Positions 20,524 through 31,234 of a stretch of 64,000 nt of DNA are shown one piece after another. This DNA is from Neoechinorhynchus agilis (taxonomy: Eukaryota; Acanthocephala): positions 10,788,001 through 10,852,000 of the forward strand of contig CM121341.1 in NCBI GenBank assembly GCA_051530055.1, read 5' to 3'. The notes beneath the pieces were generated by a model. It did not search any database and was not told the origin of the DNA. It was given only the letters and a program-made list of their open reading frames with translations. Each line of letters starts with the position of its first letter. The stretch's first letter is position 1. Position numbers and translations under genes: made by a program.

Positions 20524-20934
20524 TCATCTTGGATTCTCGTCATTATTTTCGTTAAAGCGATTTGCGCTCCGATCGCAGTAGTCGTTAACGTATTTTGTAA
20601 TAATATCGGCATTTTTATTACCTTCCGCCGTACCGAGTATTCTAGAATTGTGAGCAACTTCAAGGAGATAATGAATGCAAAGTTCCTCCTTTTTCAAAAG
20701 ATCGACGAATATACCCTTATAAAACTGCAAACAAAGTCCAATGAGACTGGAATTCACGAACCCATTGAAGACTCTTGGCGCAAAATTGTTTTGTTGATTC
20801 GCTTGGATTTTGTAATTAAATTGTGGCATCGCTTGAAATGAATATTGTTGATCACAAGGATGGAAGTATGGTCTCGGATGAGTAAGGACCTCCGGCATCG
20901 TAACGTTTGTCATTGAAGGCGGATATAGCACCAA
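20524..20934 (-). pseudogene. orfX copy 4, start lost
   Basis: 136 codons remain. A deletion of about 25 bp next to 20941 removed the native ATG and the first residues. It ends with the same TGA as copy 1. Its 3' flank (20138-20523) matches that of copies 1, 5 and 7. Confidence 0.5.
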
Positions 20935-21824
20935 ATAAGGATGAGTCTAAGAACCCATCAACCGGGAAAATAGGCGTAACATAAATAAATAATTAGAGCG
21001 TAACATTGAAATGTTTTGTAAACAACTCGATTTGTTTTCCGGCAAATTACGGTATTTATCAGCAAATGTCCGTATTCTAGTGAACCCAAAGAATTAGTTG
21101 GCCTTTCTAAAGCGCTGTTTTAATTAAAAAAGCAAAAGATATGTGCAGGGGATTGGCTTCAGTATTTTTCACGAGAAATAAAGTTAATTCCAAATCCCAG
21201 TAGTCTACGAGATTTTTAACTAGCAAATTCTATAAGCGATTTAAATCGGATTTCATCAAAACTTAAACTTTGGTCACTACGTTGCGTCCTAACGAATTGG
21301 ATTTTAGACGTCTAACGTTGCTAATAAAATTTATAATTGCAATAGCTTGATTACTTAGTCACGAAAATTGGCATTGAACTGAATCCTGCGAGATAACTCT
21401 ACACCTGTTACACCTTCTAGGAAGCTCTATTTTTGACTCAAATGTGCAAAAAAAAGAGATTGCCAATCTTCAACTGCAGGTTTCGGTGCTGTGTGAACGA
21501 ACTAATGAATTATCCTAACACGAGGCTCTGCTCCTGATGCAAACATAAGATTTATTTGAAGGAAAACATTTTTATGATTAACCGACATAATTTATGTGTA
21601 GGAATAATTATAATTCGGTAGTAATAAAGTTATATCATCGCTGTCCATTTAAGCGCTTGTTTCCAGGAGTAAGGGAGTTTGCCCAGAGTCTCTAGGAAAG
21701 TGATAATGTACTTTAATCGTTATTCGAGGGTCTTCTTCTAGAGTAAAAACTAGGCCCGAGATTGCCCAAGAGTTCCAAATGATTTTGGTATCATGATAGC
21801 AGAGTCCAAGTTTAAGAGCTCTTC
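20935..21824 (-). repeat. Arm L copy 4
   Basis: Complete arm with the short ORF (about 21385-21520, VQKKE variant), AATAAA and the antisense LINE-A-like RT tail, joined to LINE-A copy 3. Confidence 0.8.
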
Positions 21825-22190
21825 TTGAAATCCATATCCACTAATTGGCCATTGAGGTCACCTACAAGTTTTGTCCTTCATCCTCCAACCAATCACTCAG
21901 ACACAACGATCGGCCATAGTTCTCCAAACCTCGACTGGATTCTGAATGATTTCTCGGTGAATCTACTGAAGATGGTTGATCGGAGAATCGCAACTACCAT
22001 CCGCAATTTGGAAACACGCATTCTGAAGCATTTGAGTCTCCTCAGCTCAACCATTCAACAGAGCTTTAATCGAATCAATCAAGCATCGATCGAAGGTACA
22101 CCTTCAGTTGCCAAAAGACCTATGGATCAATCGTCCGTATCTGTTTGTTTAACCGAAATAGTCGACATGAACGATGACGATATATCGATG
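21825..22190 (+). pseudogene. LINE-A copy 3, ORF1 only
   Basis: About 122 codons of LINE-A ORF1 ending at DMNDDDI, where unrelated DNA begins (the frame stays open to 22256 by chance). It marks the inner border of the left arm of the inverted duplication. Confidence 0.7.
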
Positions 22191-22269
22191 CTCTTCTTTG
22201 ATCTCTGGGTAATCTTCTTGGTAAATTCGAGCTTAATTTTAAAAAAATCTTTTTAAAAATAGTGGACAT

Positions 22270-22808
22270 CCTCAGAAACAAATTACACGCTGCGTTCAAG
22301 GCAAGAGTTACTGGAATAGAAGATCAACACGGAGATCGGGTGAGGAAAAACGATACATAAACATCCCTTATGTAAATGAAAAATGGCACAAAAATTTGAA
22401 CTCAAAAATAGTGAATGCGTACTGACTAAAAGGAATTAAAGCAATAACTTACACCAAACAACAAAAGACCCTCGATGCTTTCATAAGTTCTGCGAAGGGT
22501 GACCCACCACATGGCGTGGCTTATAGCATACCATGCACAGACTGCAACAAGTCCTATACGGACAAACGGATAATGTTGCTCGCAGAACTTATGAGCACAA
22601 ATACGCATTGAGGAGGCAAGATAAAAATTCTGCGATAGTGAATCATGTAGATAACACAGGACACTCAATCGATTTTAATGACACAAAAATATTGGGCCGT
22701 AGCGACGACCGATACACTCGTATCATAACTGAAACGGTCTATATTAAAAATAACGAAACAATGGAAGGCAACAAGCCCGATTATATCCTCAAAATGAGGA
22801 TTACATAA
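22270..22808 (+). pseudogene. PLE-1: Penelope-like element, GIY-YIG nuclease end
   Basis: Penelope-like elements encode an RT fused to a C-terminal GIY-YIG nuclease. Here the plus strand gives INIPYVNEKWHKNL, a linker, then GVAYSIPCTDCNKSY, the GIY motif with its Cys pair. After a frameshift follows RRTYEHKYALRRQDKNSAIV and, further on, the conserved ETVYIKNNETMEGNK block. The RT is missing. A ribozyme-like motif lies just downstream. Confidence 0.75.
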
Positions 22809-22832
22809 ATTCTCCATATCTTATTTTTACAT

Positions 22833-22890
22833 CTGAAGAAGACCCACGTTGAGGTCGAAATATTATATACATTGTGTATATTCTTTTACC
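22833..22890 (+). ncRNA. Hammerhead-ribozyme-like motif after PLE-1
   Basis: CTGAAGA (22833-22839), a helix AGACC/GGTC closing an 8-nt loop, then GAAA (22857-22860): the catalytic core order of a hammerhead. After GAAA an A+T hairpin (AATAT...ATATT) ends in TTC, which fits the NUH cleavage site. Helix I is weak. Hammerheads are known from Penelope-like elements, and a second copy of the motif follows PLE-2. Confidence 0.55.
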
Positions 22891-22908
22891 AATAAAATCA
22901 CCTTTTTA

Positions 22909-23220
22909 TCAACATATTATGGGACAATCAATTTTTACAACATTTAGATTCATTAAAGGTTCAACCAATGGACAAAGATCTTCATTAGTCGCAATCGATC
23001 TAGCACATGTTTCCAGGCGCAAACTGGAGAAATCACCCAGTTGCTTTGCCAAATAATGCCGAGTATCTTGACTTGATGTTATCAGTTGCAGGATACAAGG
23101 AGTAGCGACCTTAGCCGAACGAACGATTTCGTATACCAGATTGAAAAATATACTTGGCGAGGATATCTCTAACTTTCCTTTTGCCCTATGTGATTTAGAT
23201 TTGAGAATAAATTGGCCCAT
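22909..23220 (-). other. Unassigned ORF beside LINE-A relative
   Basis: 103 codons open on the minus strand, downstream of the degraded RT at 23240-23690. It may be a frame of the RT C-terminal part, but I see no motif to prove it. Confidence 0.2.
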
Positions 23221-23239
23221 TCGTTTAACAGATTCATGT

Positions 23240-23690
23240 AAAGAAGGTACAAAAAGAATCTAATGTCGCTATTGCAGCATCGTAGTTTGATTCCTTTACC
23301 ACTACAGTGAGATCATCCGCATACAGAGTCAAACAAGGGCGAAGTATTCAATTCTGCACAATAAACTGTGTTACCATGACAAAGAGGATAGGTGAAAGCG
23401 GTGATCCTTCAGGGGCGCCTATAGTTGGGTAGAAAAAGCACTTTTGTAAATCATCTTGGAAATAAAAGTGCTTGGACCTCAGATTGTTGTTAACCCGAGC
23501 GATGATGTTATAGGAAAAACTAAACAGTCCAATCCGACGTTATCACAGGCTTTTGTGATATCGAAAGTGATTAATATGTTCGTAGACCGGACATCGTAGG
23601 TAAAGTATTGGATAATCTCTTTTATCACGGTATGAACTGACTTTCCAGGATTACTGGAATTTTCCTCTGAATACACTATTAGATTTCCAA
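23240..23690 (-). pseudogene. Diverged LINE-A relative, RT core
   Basis: Minus strand: NPGKSVHTVIKEIIQYF (finger), ITFDITKACDNV (motif A), FQDDLQKCFFYPTIGAPEGS (motif B with Glu for the usual Gln), SPLSPILFVM and LYADDLTVVVKE (motif C). Clearly homologous to LINE-A RT at 11317-11802 but much diverged and with frameshifts. Its ORF1 may be at 25197-25481, with another element inserted between. Confidence 0.75.
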
Positions 23691-23811
23691 CGAAAAAACC
23701 AAATACTTAAAAGCTCCATCTCTCTCGTCACCATCCTCTCTCGCGTGAACGTCCTCAAAAGTCGAAAACAATTGGCGATACAATTAAATCTTCATCGCCG
23801 CGCTCACCTTC

Positions 23812-25026
23812 ATGGCTGGTAAAATGTCCCGTAACCCAGCCTCTAAGAGAATCACCTGCTCATGCCAAGGGTGCTCGATAACAACCCTCATCGCCCCAAC
23901 GCACATCCCAGAGCCTTGCCCGTTCTTTATCTTTGGGTTCTGCTGCGCCAAGCTGCTGATCAAATTTGCACCAGATCGAATACCATTTGGAATGCCTTTT
24001 GGAGTTATCAACAGGGCACTTTCGACCGCGATCGACGCTAACCTCGAAACATCAACTTCTACCATGCCTTTGAACATCACAATAGAAGCCATCTCACAGA
24101 TTTCTCCCGATCTGATGCCCAACAACGGCCCATCACCAGAATCATTCCACCACCCCGATCTCTTTCCTCCCGTTTCACCCGTCATAACACTTCCCACTCA
24201 ACTGAGTATATCTACAAAACACAACCAAACAATTGTCAACGATCCCTTACCAGCTCCCAGCAGCCCGTTAATTTCACATCTAATTAATGACAAAGAGCGT
24301 GACCTGTTTCCGTACATGGCCAAGCAACTATTTTGTGACAACCCAAACATGCCGTCCACATCCGGAAATGATAAATCGTCTCTGGACCCTAGACCTAACT
24401 CAATCCCGATTATCAAACCTCCGGTTCAGACTCATATTACCTCCCTCACATCCACCCTTCGCGCAGCTCCTTCTTATTCCGCTCGTCGACTTCCGTCCTT
24501 TCAAGACTACGCTTGCTTCTCAACCACGTCTACCCTTCAGCCTCCCTCTCATCAGATTTTATCGGAGATAACACCTCCCTCGCCGAAATCTTCTCGTGCA
24601 CCACAAAATCGTCCGCCTAACAAATCGAGGGTTGTTCCTAACACATCCGGCCTTCTCCCTGGCTCCACCCAACACCACGATCTCTTCATCTCCGGTATTT
24701 CTGAATTTCCTGAAGTTACTGAATGTCCAATTTCTAGCCGTTTCAATGCGTTGAAACACAATCTGCTACATCTCAACGAAATTACCCGTACGCTCTTCCC
24801 TTGTAACAACCTTTGGGCACCTGTATCTGCTCACCGCATCCCATCAAATAATCCAGCTGACTCTCGTCCACGCCTTCTAAAAGTTAGCTTTCACCTTCGT
24901 GACACTGCCTCTGCCTACATCTCCAAACGCTTTCTTTTACTAAAATCACTCCTCCCTTACCGGATATTTCCAGCCCGGCAGTCAATAAGTTGTCGTCCGT
25001 TCAACACACGCTTTCTCCTGCGGTAA
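23812..25026 (+). CDS. ORF1 protein of an unassigned LINE
   Basis: 404 codons, C-rich in base use unlike its surroundings. Residues 1-50 have several Cys; residues 95-285 are Pro/Ser-rich and probably disordered; residues 290-385 look like an RRM-type ORF1 domain: LFISGISEFPEV, a helix with FNALKHNLLHLNEI, then RPRLLKVSFHL and a helix KRFLLLKSLL. This layout is common in CR1/L2-like ORF1 proteins. An endonuclease start may follow at 25030. The intact long frame suggests it is younger than the LINE-A relative it seems to interrupt. Confidence 0.55.
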   Translation: MAGKMSRNPASKRITCSCQGCSITTLIAPTHIPEPCPFFIFGFCCAKLLIKFAPDRIPFGMPFGVINRALSTAIDANLETSTSTMPLNITIEAISQISPDLMPNNGPSPESFHHPDLFPPVSPVITLPTQLSISTKHNQTIVNDPLPAPSSPLISHLINDKERDLFPYMAKQLFCDNPNMPSTSGNDKSSLDPRPNSIPIIKPPVQTHITSLTSTLRAAPSYSARRLPSFQDYACFSTTSTLQPPSHQILSEITPPSPKSSRAPQNRPPNKSRVVPNTSGLLPGSTQHHDLFISGISEFPEVTECPISSRFNALKHNLLHLNEITRTLFPCNNLWAPVSAHRIPSNNPADSRPRLLKVSFHLRDTASAYISKRFLLLKSLLPYRIFPARQSISCRPFNTRFLLR

Positions 25027-25059
25027 ATTTTGGATACCTCCCAAGGAACCCGATGTTCC

Positions 25060-25200
25060 TTGGCAGAAATTAGATATACAACGGTTTTCCATCCCTTATC
25101 AGAAAATCGTCACACCTCAGACATACTAATCACCACAGAAACCCGGCTCAGTGACTCAAACAAAGACACCGCAGCCATATCTAACTTCACTCACTTTCAC
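25060..25200 (+). pseudogene. Endonuclease N-terminus following the 404-codon ORF1
   Basis: In the frame 25030-25323 the segment SDILITTETRLSDSNKDTAA resembles the Glu motif of APE endonucleases (as in LTETWL). No further endonuclease motif is visible before the antisense LINE-A relative begins at about 25197, so the element is 3'-truncated. Confidence 0.45.
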
Positions 25201-25481
25201 TCTGTCAGAGGCCCAACCCAAAAAATTTCGGTCGGCCTTGAACGATCCACTTGCACTCTAGATGAACAGGCAACCACAACATCACCCGACTTGACACCCA
25301 TCTCGTCCCTCCAACGCGCTTGAGAGTCCACCATTATAAATGAGTCGGCCTTCCTGAGGCTGTGGTTGATCGACATCATCAAAGAGTCAAAGTGTCGTGC
25401 AAGCCGTGATTCCAAATGTTGGATGGCAGTGCTGATGCGAATCTCAATCATTCTCATTATGTTGTTTGTAAATTCGGCCAT
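25197..25481 (-). pseudogene. Diverged LINE-A relative, ORF1
   Basis: Residues 1-48 (FTNNIMRMIEIRISTAIQHL, then RLARHFDSLM) align with the helical part of LINE-A ORF1 (VNLLKMVDRRIATAIRNLE). Same strand as the RT core at 23240-23690, which suggests one element split by the insertion of the 404-codon ORF1 element. Confidence 0.55.
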
Positions 25482-25496
25482 CTTGGTGTCTAGGGA

Positions 25497-25703
25497 ATGT
25501 GTAACGGTAAGGGGGTTCGAAATGACCTCTCAAGACATGAAATAGCAGAAAGGTATGCTTTCAAGGAAAATTTAATGGGAGCGGGCCAATCAGTCGCAGA
25601 ATTGTTGGCAGAAGCTAGAGGATTAACAAATCGGTGCGAATTTTGTCTGAAGGATATAAACTACGAAAATCGGCGATCGATAACCGGTTACGAGATTTGG
25701 TAG
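25497..25703 (+). pseudogene. Gypsy-type gag fragment
   Basis: 68 codons: the block HEIAERYAFKENLMGAGQSV, then ELLAEARGLTNRCEF, matches the Ty3/Gypsy Gag pattern (IAERF...RxQ...ESVAEFVAELRxLxxxCxF). Followed by stops; the rest up to about 26030 has no motif I can name. Confidence 0.5.
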
Positions 25704-26039
25704 TAGCGTTCACCCTGTATTCAGAAGTGCATATGAAAACATTAAAGACTGTGTATTCGCCTTTAGAATTAGTATTGAAAATCTCTAGTGCGATTTAGAT
25801 GATGACTCACGCTTCAACGTTGATGGATAAGGATAACTCCACCAATGAAAGTTTTCGAAGAGTAGTTAAACTAGAATCGATGGACGACAGATCCCTAACT
25901 AATTACAGGTATTGTCTGCGACCAATAAATATAAGGATGTTCGATTTTTTCGCTACTCAATAACAGTACTTGGCAAAATGACTAAGGAGGGAAAATATAT
26001 CTTCAACAAGCTCATGAAGAATTAAAGTTACTAACAAAA

Positions 26040-26353
26040 ATCACTATGGGCACCTCATTTCTGGAAGCTTGCCTCGTCAATTATCTTTTACCAAGGATCG
26101 TAAACTTCAAACTATATGACCCTGAAGCTAGAGGATGTGTCGACGAAGACCTTCAAAAAGCGCTAATCGAGAGGGAACTGTAAGAAAAAAGCCTAGTTGG
26201 AAATTTCGTCAGCTAAGAAAACGAACCACCAACCTGCATTTCTATATCAGTGTGATGCACATGAGAAGAATAATCGATAATTATCGACAATCGGTCAAAA
26301 ATAGACACTTGAGAAAGTTGCGGAGCTTATATGGATCAGGAGTATCAATCTAA
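26040..26353 (+). pseudogene. Possible Penelope-like N-terminal region
   Basis: The plus strand reads SFLEACLVNYLLPRIVNFKL, then RGCVDEDLQKALIEREL and, in another frame, FRQLRKRTTNLHFYISVMH. The pattern of a Leu/Cys helix followed by basic helices recalls the region before the RT in Penelope-like proteins. No catalytic motif is present, so the assignment is weak. Confidence 0.3.
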
Positions 26354-26362
26354 CGTCCGCGG

Positions 26363-26570
26363 AAGATTCGATCATCTTTTTATTCGGTATAATAACTTTT
26401 TTAACCATATTTATCTCCTTTAAATCCTCGAAACTTAATCTTTTATTCCATTTATCCAAGAGTTTATTTCGGTTATTAATATTTACAACGTTGAAAGCTT
26501 TTGGAGAACAAGATAGTGTTATTGGCCCCCGAGTCACTTCCACAGTAACCAAGCAAAGATTCTTTGTCAA
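26363..26570 (-). pseudogene. LINE-B/C-like RT finger fragment
   Basis: The minus strand has RLSFEDLKEINMVKKVIIPN, aligned with RVNFEDLCKLNIVRKLIIPK of LINE-B and DFNDLLNINIVKKIFIPK of LINE-C, then SSADVRLI. A third, diverged member of this LINE group. Confidence 0.65.
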
Positions 26571-26739
26571 TTTCCATTGATATTCTGCTTATCTAGGGCG
26601 GACTCCATGATGGCATTGAAGATACTCCAAAAAGATTACGCCTTAAAATTTGGCGTTATAAGTCGCCACGGGTGTAGACACGTTCGCGGCAAGTAACAAG
26701 AGGTTTGTGGTGCAATCCCCAGGGGAAGCGGCTACTGCG

Positions 26740-27042
26740 GCGGAGGACTGAAAGGTGGCGCAGTATAGAGAATTTAGTAGGTCTCACGTTTTTATACCCT
26801 TTGGAGTGGAGACTCTTGGTGCGCTCGGTAGCTCGCCACTTAGATTTACGAAGGAGTTATCGAGTAGACTCCAGGCTAAGACAGGAAATACAAGAGCTGG
26901 AGCCTTCCTACGCCAAAACATTGGTCTCGCGATCCAAAGAGGAAACAAGGCGAGTGTGGTCGGACCACTGAGGGGAGAGCTAAACGTTTTGTTGTTGTGT
27001 GTGCAACCGGTGAAAATTTGGAAAATAATGGACGAATTTTAA
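26740..27042 (+). pseudogene. LINE-D extreme C-terminus
   Basis: The frame ending at 27042 contains HVFIPFGVETLGALGSSPL, then LSSRLQAKTGNTRAGAFLRQ and IGLAIQRGNKASVVG. This is the conserved last 80 residues of the same broad LINE family as 1-430 (known versions read FxPVAVETLGxxG...QRxSIAIQRGNAASIxG). The upstream frame is broken at about 26750. Confidence 0.7.
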
Positions 27043-27869
27043 AAAATTGAATAATCGGTGTTTTGTTGATACGATCGCACTTGTTTGCTCTGGGACTGTT
27101 GCACCATAAAAAACTTACATTTTTCATATTTTTTATTTTTTAAATAATGACTTCTGTACCGAATACATTTGGGATTTTCTTGCTTCATCGAATTTTTTAT
27201 TGCCATGTTAAATGTCCCAGCTCGCCAATGGTGGAGGTCGTGCCCATAATGCTGGCATAGTTCCTATCAGTTTCTTTAACATCGCTAATAATCATTCTTT
27301 TTCTTTGTCTTTAAAGTGGCCAGGGCGTTTTTTTTGTAAAACAACCTGAACTTCAATGATTTAGAATTGTAGCTTTAACAACCCGTTGTAGCATCTGCCC
27401 CTTTCTTATTGATATCCACCGACTTAATCCAATTTCGAACTGGTATCATCAGATGAATTCATCCTCTGAGCAAAGAATCGCTTTGAAGTACCCAAACGTG
27501 TACTCATCGTTCCTGGGCCAAACAAGCACGGCGAATGGCAGCAGTTTAAGCTGATTCCAGCCGATTGCTATTTTAATAGCGAATGCGCAATATTTCGTTG
27601 GACTTTTTGGGCATGGTGATTCCATTAAAGATAACGGAGTCTGCAAAATGCGGTCTTATAAATTAATCCAGTCGCATACACCGATTGAACAACTTAACTA
27701 CGGTCGATGAGGGTTGAAAATCGTTTTCTCACGAACGTTTTGGATGAATCGACTACATTATTTGTGCAGCAAATATCGCCATGCAATATACAACCGGAAA
27801 CCTTTCTTTAAAAATATCTTAGCTCAAAATGCCTTTTTACTTCTTTAAATCAATTCCCGAACACTCACA
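27043..27869. other. No gene recognised
   Basis: A+T-rich DNA with only short chance frames. No repeat shared with the rest of the window was noticed. Confidence 0.5.
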
Positions 27870-28860
27870 CTAATCTTCATTTTTTATATCCTGAAGCTCC
27901 CACACGTGTTCATCATTTAACTTCCTCAGCATCCAACTAAATGTTTCTCTTGCGCATTGTCCTAGCCCCTTCATATCAGAAAGTTCTGCCATCGTATGGT
28001 ATTTTGTCTCAGGTAAAAAGATTATCAGTATGGCAGCAAAAAGTGCAAAACCTCCAATCGAGAGCATAGTTGCGAGTCTTTGAGTAGTCAGTTGATCTTT
28101 CAAGAAAGGACTTAAAGCTGTTAATATTCAAGCGACAAAAAAAGCAAATCCAAATCCGAATTGTCTGTACTTCGTTGGAAATAGCTCTGTTACGAGCATC
28201 CAAACGATATCACCATTAGTCGAAGTCGAGAACTTTGCGATGTGATTGAAGACCTTCAAGGCTTCGTTATTGCTTGAAGGAAGGACAAATATTATAGATA
28301 TGAATGCAAGCAAAAGATTGCTGAAAAGACTTAGAGTTTTTCGTCCGAAGAATTTCGGTGCGACGCTACATAAGACAAACTGTGGAATTTCAATAATAGT
28401 TGTGATAAAGAAATGGAGGTAGATGTTGGACGAAAATGCGGACGCTGATAGTGTAAATCCGAAATAACCAAAAAAAGCCAATGACATTATGATACATCCA
28501 CAAAACAACGAGTATGGAAACACAATTGACGAAAACATTGCTTTTAAGTTTTTCTTTATTCGATTTAGCAGCGTTACACGAGTTTGGACCTCTGAATTAT
28601 CGGCTATTAGTCTGATGTCGTCAAGTAAAAGAAACATTTGATCTTGTGGTTTCGTTGAATTTGATTGCGACTGTAACATAAACTGTCAAATAAAGATTCC
28701 GCCACCCTCTAACAAAATAAGCGACTAAATCCAACATCAACATTCCTATACACCAAACGAAATTAGCTTTTATGAACGGGATACCTCTGTATTCGACTGC
28801 GAAAATTTCAACGCTAAGAATATGACAAGAAATTTCACCCATCTGCCAGGCAAAAAGTTG
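27870..28860 (-). pseudogene. SLC22-like organic cation transporter pseudogene
   Basis: A major facilitator protein, best matched by the SLC22 organic ion transporters. The N-terminal remnant (28842-28690) includes VEYRGIPFIKANFVWCIGML and YFVRGWRNLYLTV. The segment with the family's ESPRW motif is missing. The next frame (28679-28131) gives membrane segments with SLAFFGYFGFTL, then VTELFPTKYRQFGFG, the family's mid-C-half signature. TGA at 28128-28130 is in frame, and the last membrane segment follows with IIFLPETKYHTMAEL. It would sit in the plasma membrane if intact. No introns are obvious, so a retrocopy or transduced fragment is possible. Confidence 0.65.
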
Positions 28861-28869
28861 CTCTCTTCC

Positions 28870-29600
28870 CTAAAAAAGATTTTAGGATCATTATTGTCCA
28901 ACTTGTTTTCCGTTTTCCTTTTATAAGGATTAAAGGAAGGAGATTTATCCATAGTCATCACATTCACCTTATCTTCCATTGCGATATCTTCCATATTATC
29001 AACCATCCTACTCTCTTCCGACTTACACCTTCCCGAGTCACCGTTCTTGTCTAGTGAATTTTTTAACGAATTTATTATTACGCCTTTTTCTTCAAATTTT
29101 TGTAAAGAACTTTGACTTGGTCGTGCAGGGAGCGAATTTGACCCACTAAGGATTCCAAAAACTGTCTATCATATGCTTGGCTAAATAAAGTATTATGAGG
29201 ACAGGAGCGCGAGGCTTGCTTCTGTTTACCCAGGCATTGGATTTATAACCGTTAGAATTTTCATATGATTTGAAGTATTTTACTGCTGCAGGGCAGAACC
29301 TTTTAAAGGCTTCTTGATTTCCACCACAATTGCAACAACATATTCTACTGCTTTGGCATGATGAAGAAAGATGATTTTCGGCACAGGTGCCGCATTTCGT
29401 ATCATTTTTGCATTATGAAATAGAATGGCCCATTTGTTGCATTTCTTACATTGGGTCAAAATATAATCATAAATCGAGTTTGGTCTGGGAAAAGAAAAGT
29501 TTATCCAGTGGGCCAGAAAACCCGCCGAAGTGCCTTTTAATTTATAAATTATGTTAGATGAACATTGTACTAGTAGAGCATAAGGAGGGCCGGGCAGCTA
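28870..29600 (-). pseudogene. LINE-B/C-like ORF1 relic
   Basis: Minus strand: AHWINFSFPRPNSIYDYILT, QCKKCNKWA, TKCGTCAENHLSSSC and CCNCGGNQEAFKRFC. These match the SIYDY block and the three knuckles of LINE-B and LINE-C ORF1. Frames change at least twice. A charged region (28860-29006) follows and then runs into the transporter pseudogene, so the two relics are fused. Confidence 0.7.
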
Positions 29601-29625
29601 ATAAGGATTAGGTGGAAATTGTTCA

Positions 29626-30210
29626 CTATAACGCTTTCCTTCCGACCATAGACATCATATCAAGCTGGATCAAAGGGTAGAAGTACAGTCCGCTGTTGAA
29701 GTCCCAGTTAAACCGGACCCCCGAAGCGAAAGGTACATCTAACCTTCTCAGAAGGGGATGAGCGTACGAGTTATTCGCAGCACAAATGAACGAATAGATG
29801 TTTTCTTGCAGTGTAATCGATTCATATGTCTCGCCCATGTGAGATCCCGCGGGAAGCGTCAGACCGAAAACGTCATAAGGGAAACCTCCCACTTCGCTTT
29901 TCCGGCAGAAGATGAACCTTTCGACTGTCCGAGCATCGTCCTCCATAGTCACCACGATCACATAAAACGTGGGAGCCGTCCGTACCCCGAAGGTGTCCAA
30001 GAGCATGTGGTACGAATAAGTACCTTCTGACTCAACAGCATAGTTCTCACAAATAGGGATGGGATTCCATGGTGTGCGGACTAGTAAGCATATTTGTTCC
30101 GGTGGATCCGCGAACTTCCTGAGACGCAAAGCAACAACATAACGATCCAACGAATGGCTGCGCTGTGCACCGCCCTCTTCCCATACTGCCCGATCGCTAG
30201 CTATCCTCTA
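29626..30210 (-). other. Unidentified ORF, open 190 codons
   Basis: Open from just after a TAG (about 30210) to 29626. The apparent start near 30150 is a TTG, so this is likely an internal fragment. The sequence is beta-rich with many aromatic residues, a central TAPTFYVIVVTMEDD stretch and a C-terminal FNWDFNSGLYFYPLIQ stretch. I recognise no family. Composition and the decayed frames just upstream would fit an endogenous viral capsid relic, but that is a guess. Confidence 0.35.
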
Positions 30211-30900
30211 AAAGCAATCCGTTACATTAAGTTAAATACAAACGACCTCAAACGGCACACTGTGCCAAAAACCTGTAGACAGTGCCTCCCACGACGATCG
30301 TTACAGCAGGGGCGGGCTAGTGAGGGCTGGTTCCTCATCTACTGAAAGTAGCTCCCTTAATGGCGTGAAATTGGAAGGGGACCCATCTATAGTATGACTC
30401 ATACAGCTAGCTCCACAAATCGTTAAAAATGCGAGCTTTTCCTGACGCTTTCGCTGGAGGGGGCTACCAGATTGACCATGTTGACCGAATCCGCAAATTC
30501 CATCTTAGAGATGAAGTTAACCATGTCTGAAGTTATTAAATTGAACTCCCGATCTTCGCATGCAATGCCGTCCACTCGATGAAGGTCACACGAATGTAAT
30601 ATCGATCTTCAACCGGGCCAGAAGCTACTGTAGAGACCGTCCTCCGGTCGGAAGTGGTCAACTTACCGACGGTGCCCGATCGAACTACTGACACTACGCT
30701 AGGGAACCACAACCAAATAGTGGCCATCAAATCCTGTTGCGTATGACCAGGGTCAATTCGAATTTGCCGAAAGCTTCTTTTTTTGATGAGAAGGAGGCTG
30801 ACGCCTTGAAAATTCGCAATGAAGAGTTCAATAAAACTCGAGCGTGTTACAATTCGCCATTGAAAATACAAAACCACTCGAAGGAACAATTGGATGGAAT
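30211..30900 (-). pseudogene. Decayed coding DNA upstream of the unidentified ORF
   Basis: Three successive minus-strand frames look coding: 30889-30536 (GPVEDRYYIRVTFIEW), 30575-30425 (a MVNFISKMEFADSVNM stretch) and 30420-30304 (MSHTIDGSPSNFTPLRELL). Each ends at a stop as the next begins, as in a frameshifted long ORF continuing into 30210-29626. Function unknown. Confidence 0.35.
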
Positions 30901-31234
30901 TAATTTTTCTATGATTCTATCTTTTCAAAAAACCGCCGTAATTATTTGACGATAATAAAACGTAAAGCAAATAAATGAGTATGTCGACGTTATACGATTG
31001 ACGCTAAAAAATAAAACCGTGCTTCTTCCGTATTTACACCGTTTTCATTCTCATCGTCGAATCGAGTGCGTGCTTCGTTTCACCATTTTTACGCAACGGC
31101 GTCGATGTGCTCTTCCAAGTGACTTAAAGTGAGATCGAGCATTTCGACTGCTTAAAGTGTGGGTTATTAATGCTCAATTGAAAAGGTAATCAATCTTATA
31201 ATTTTCATGCAATTACGGTAATTTTTTTTGTTCG

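Larger units (their letters stand above)
1911..21800 (+). repeat. Left arm of giant inverted duplication
   Basis: The module order in this arm recurs in reverse complement at 44.8-64 kb: L, orfX, LINE-B, RTE remnant, orfX, L, LINE-A, Gy-A, L, orfX, RTE remnant, LINE-B. The match was seen by comparing translated segments and DNA landmarks. For example, the 89-codon RNase H ORF at 13985-14254 and its mirror at 49894-50163 differ by one residue (D versus H). The arms are not identical: Gy-B, a longer RTE piece and LINE-C occur only in the right half, and most of orfX copy 4 with its L arm has no partner there. Confidence 0.8.

Noticed and set aside
23784-24197. 137-codon minus-strand ORF as a host enzyme
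   Set aside because: It is the antisense of the 404-codon ORF1, which has a domain signature; the minus frame shows none.
24559-24809. Minus-strand frames inside the 404-codon ORF
   Set aside because: Shadows of the C-rich ORF1 in other frames.
29758-30345. Plus-strand ORFs opposite the unidentified 190-codon ORF
   Set aside because: Shorter, no motif, and antisense to the longer frame with a coherent upstream continuation.
30737-30949. 70-codon plus-strand ORF
   Set aside because: No homology visible and overlapping decayed minus-strand coding DNA.
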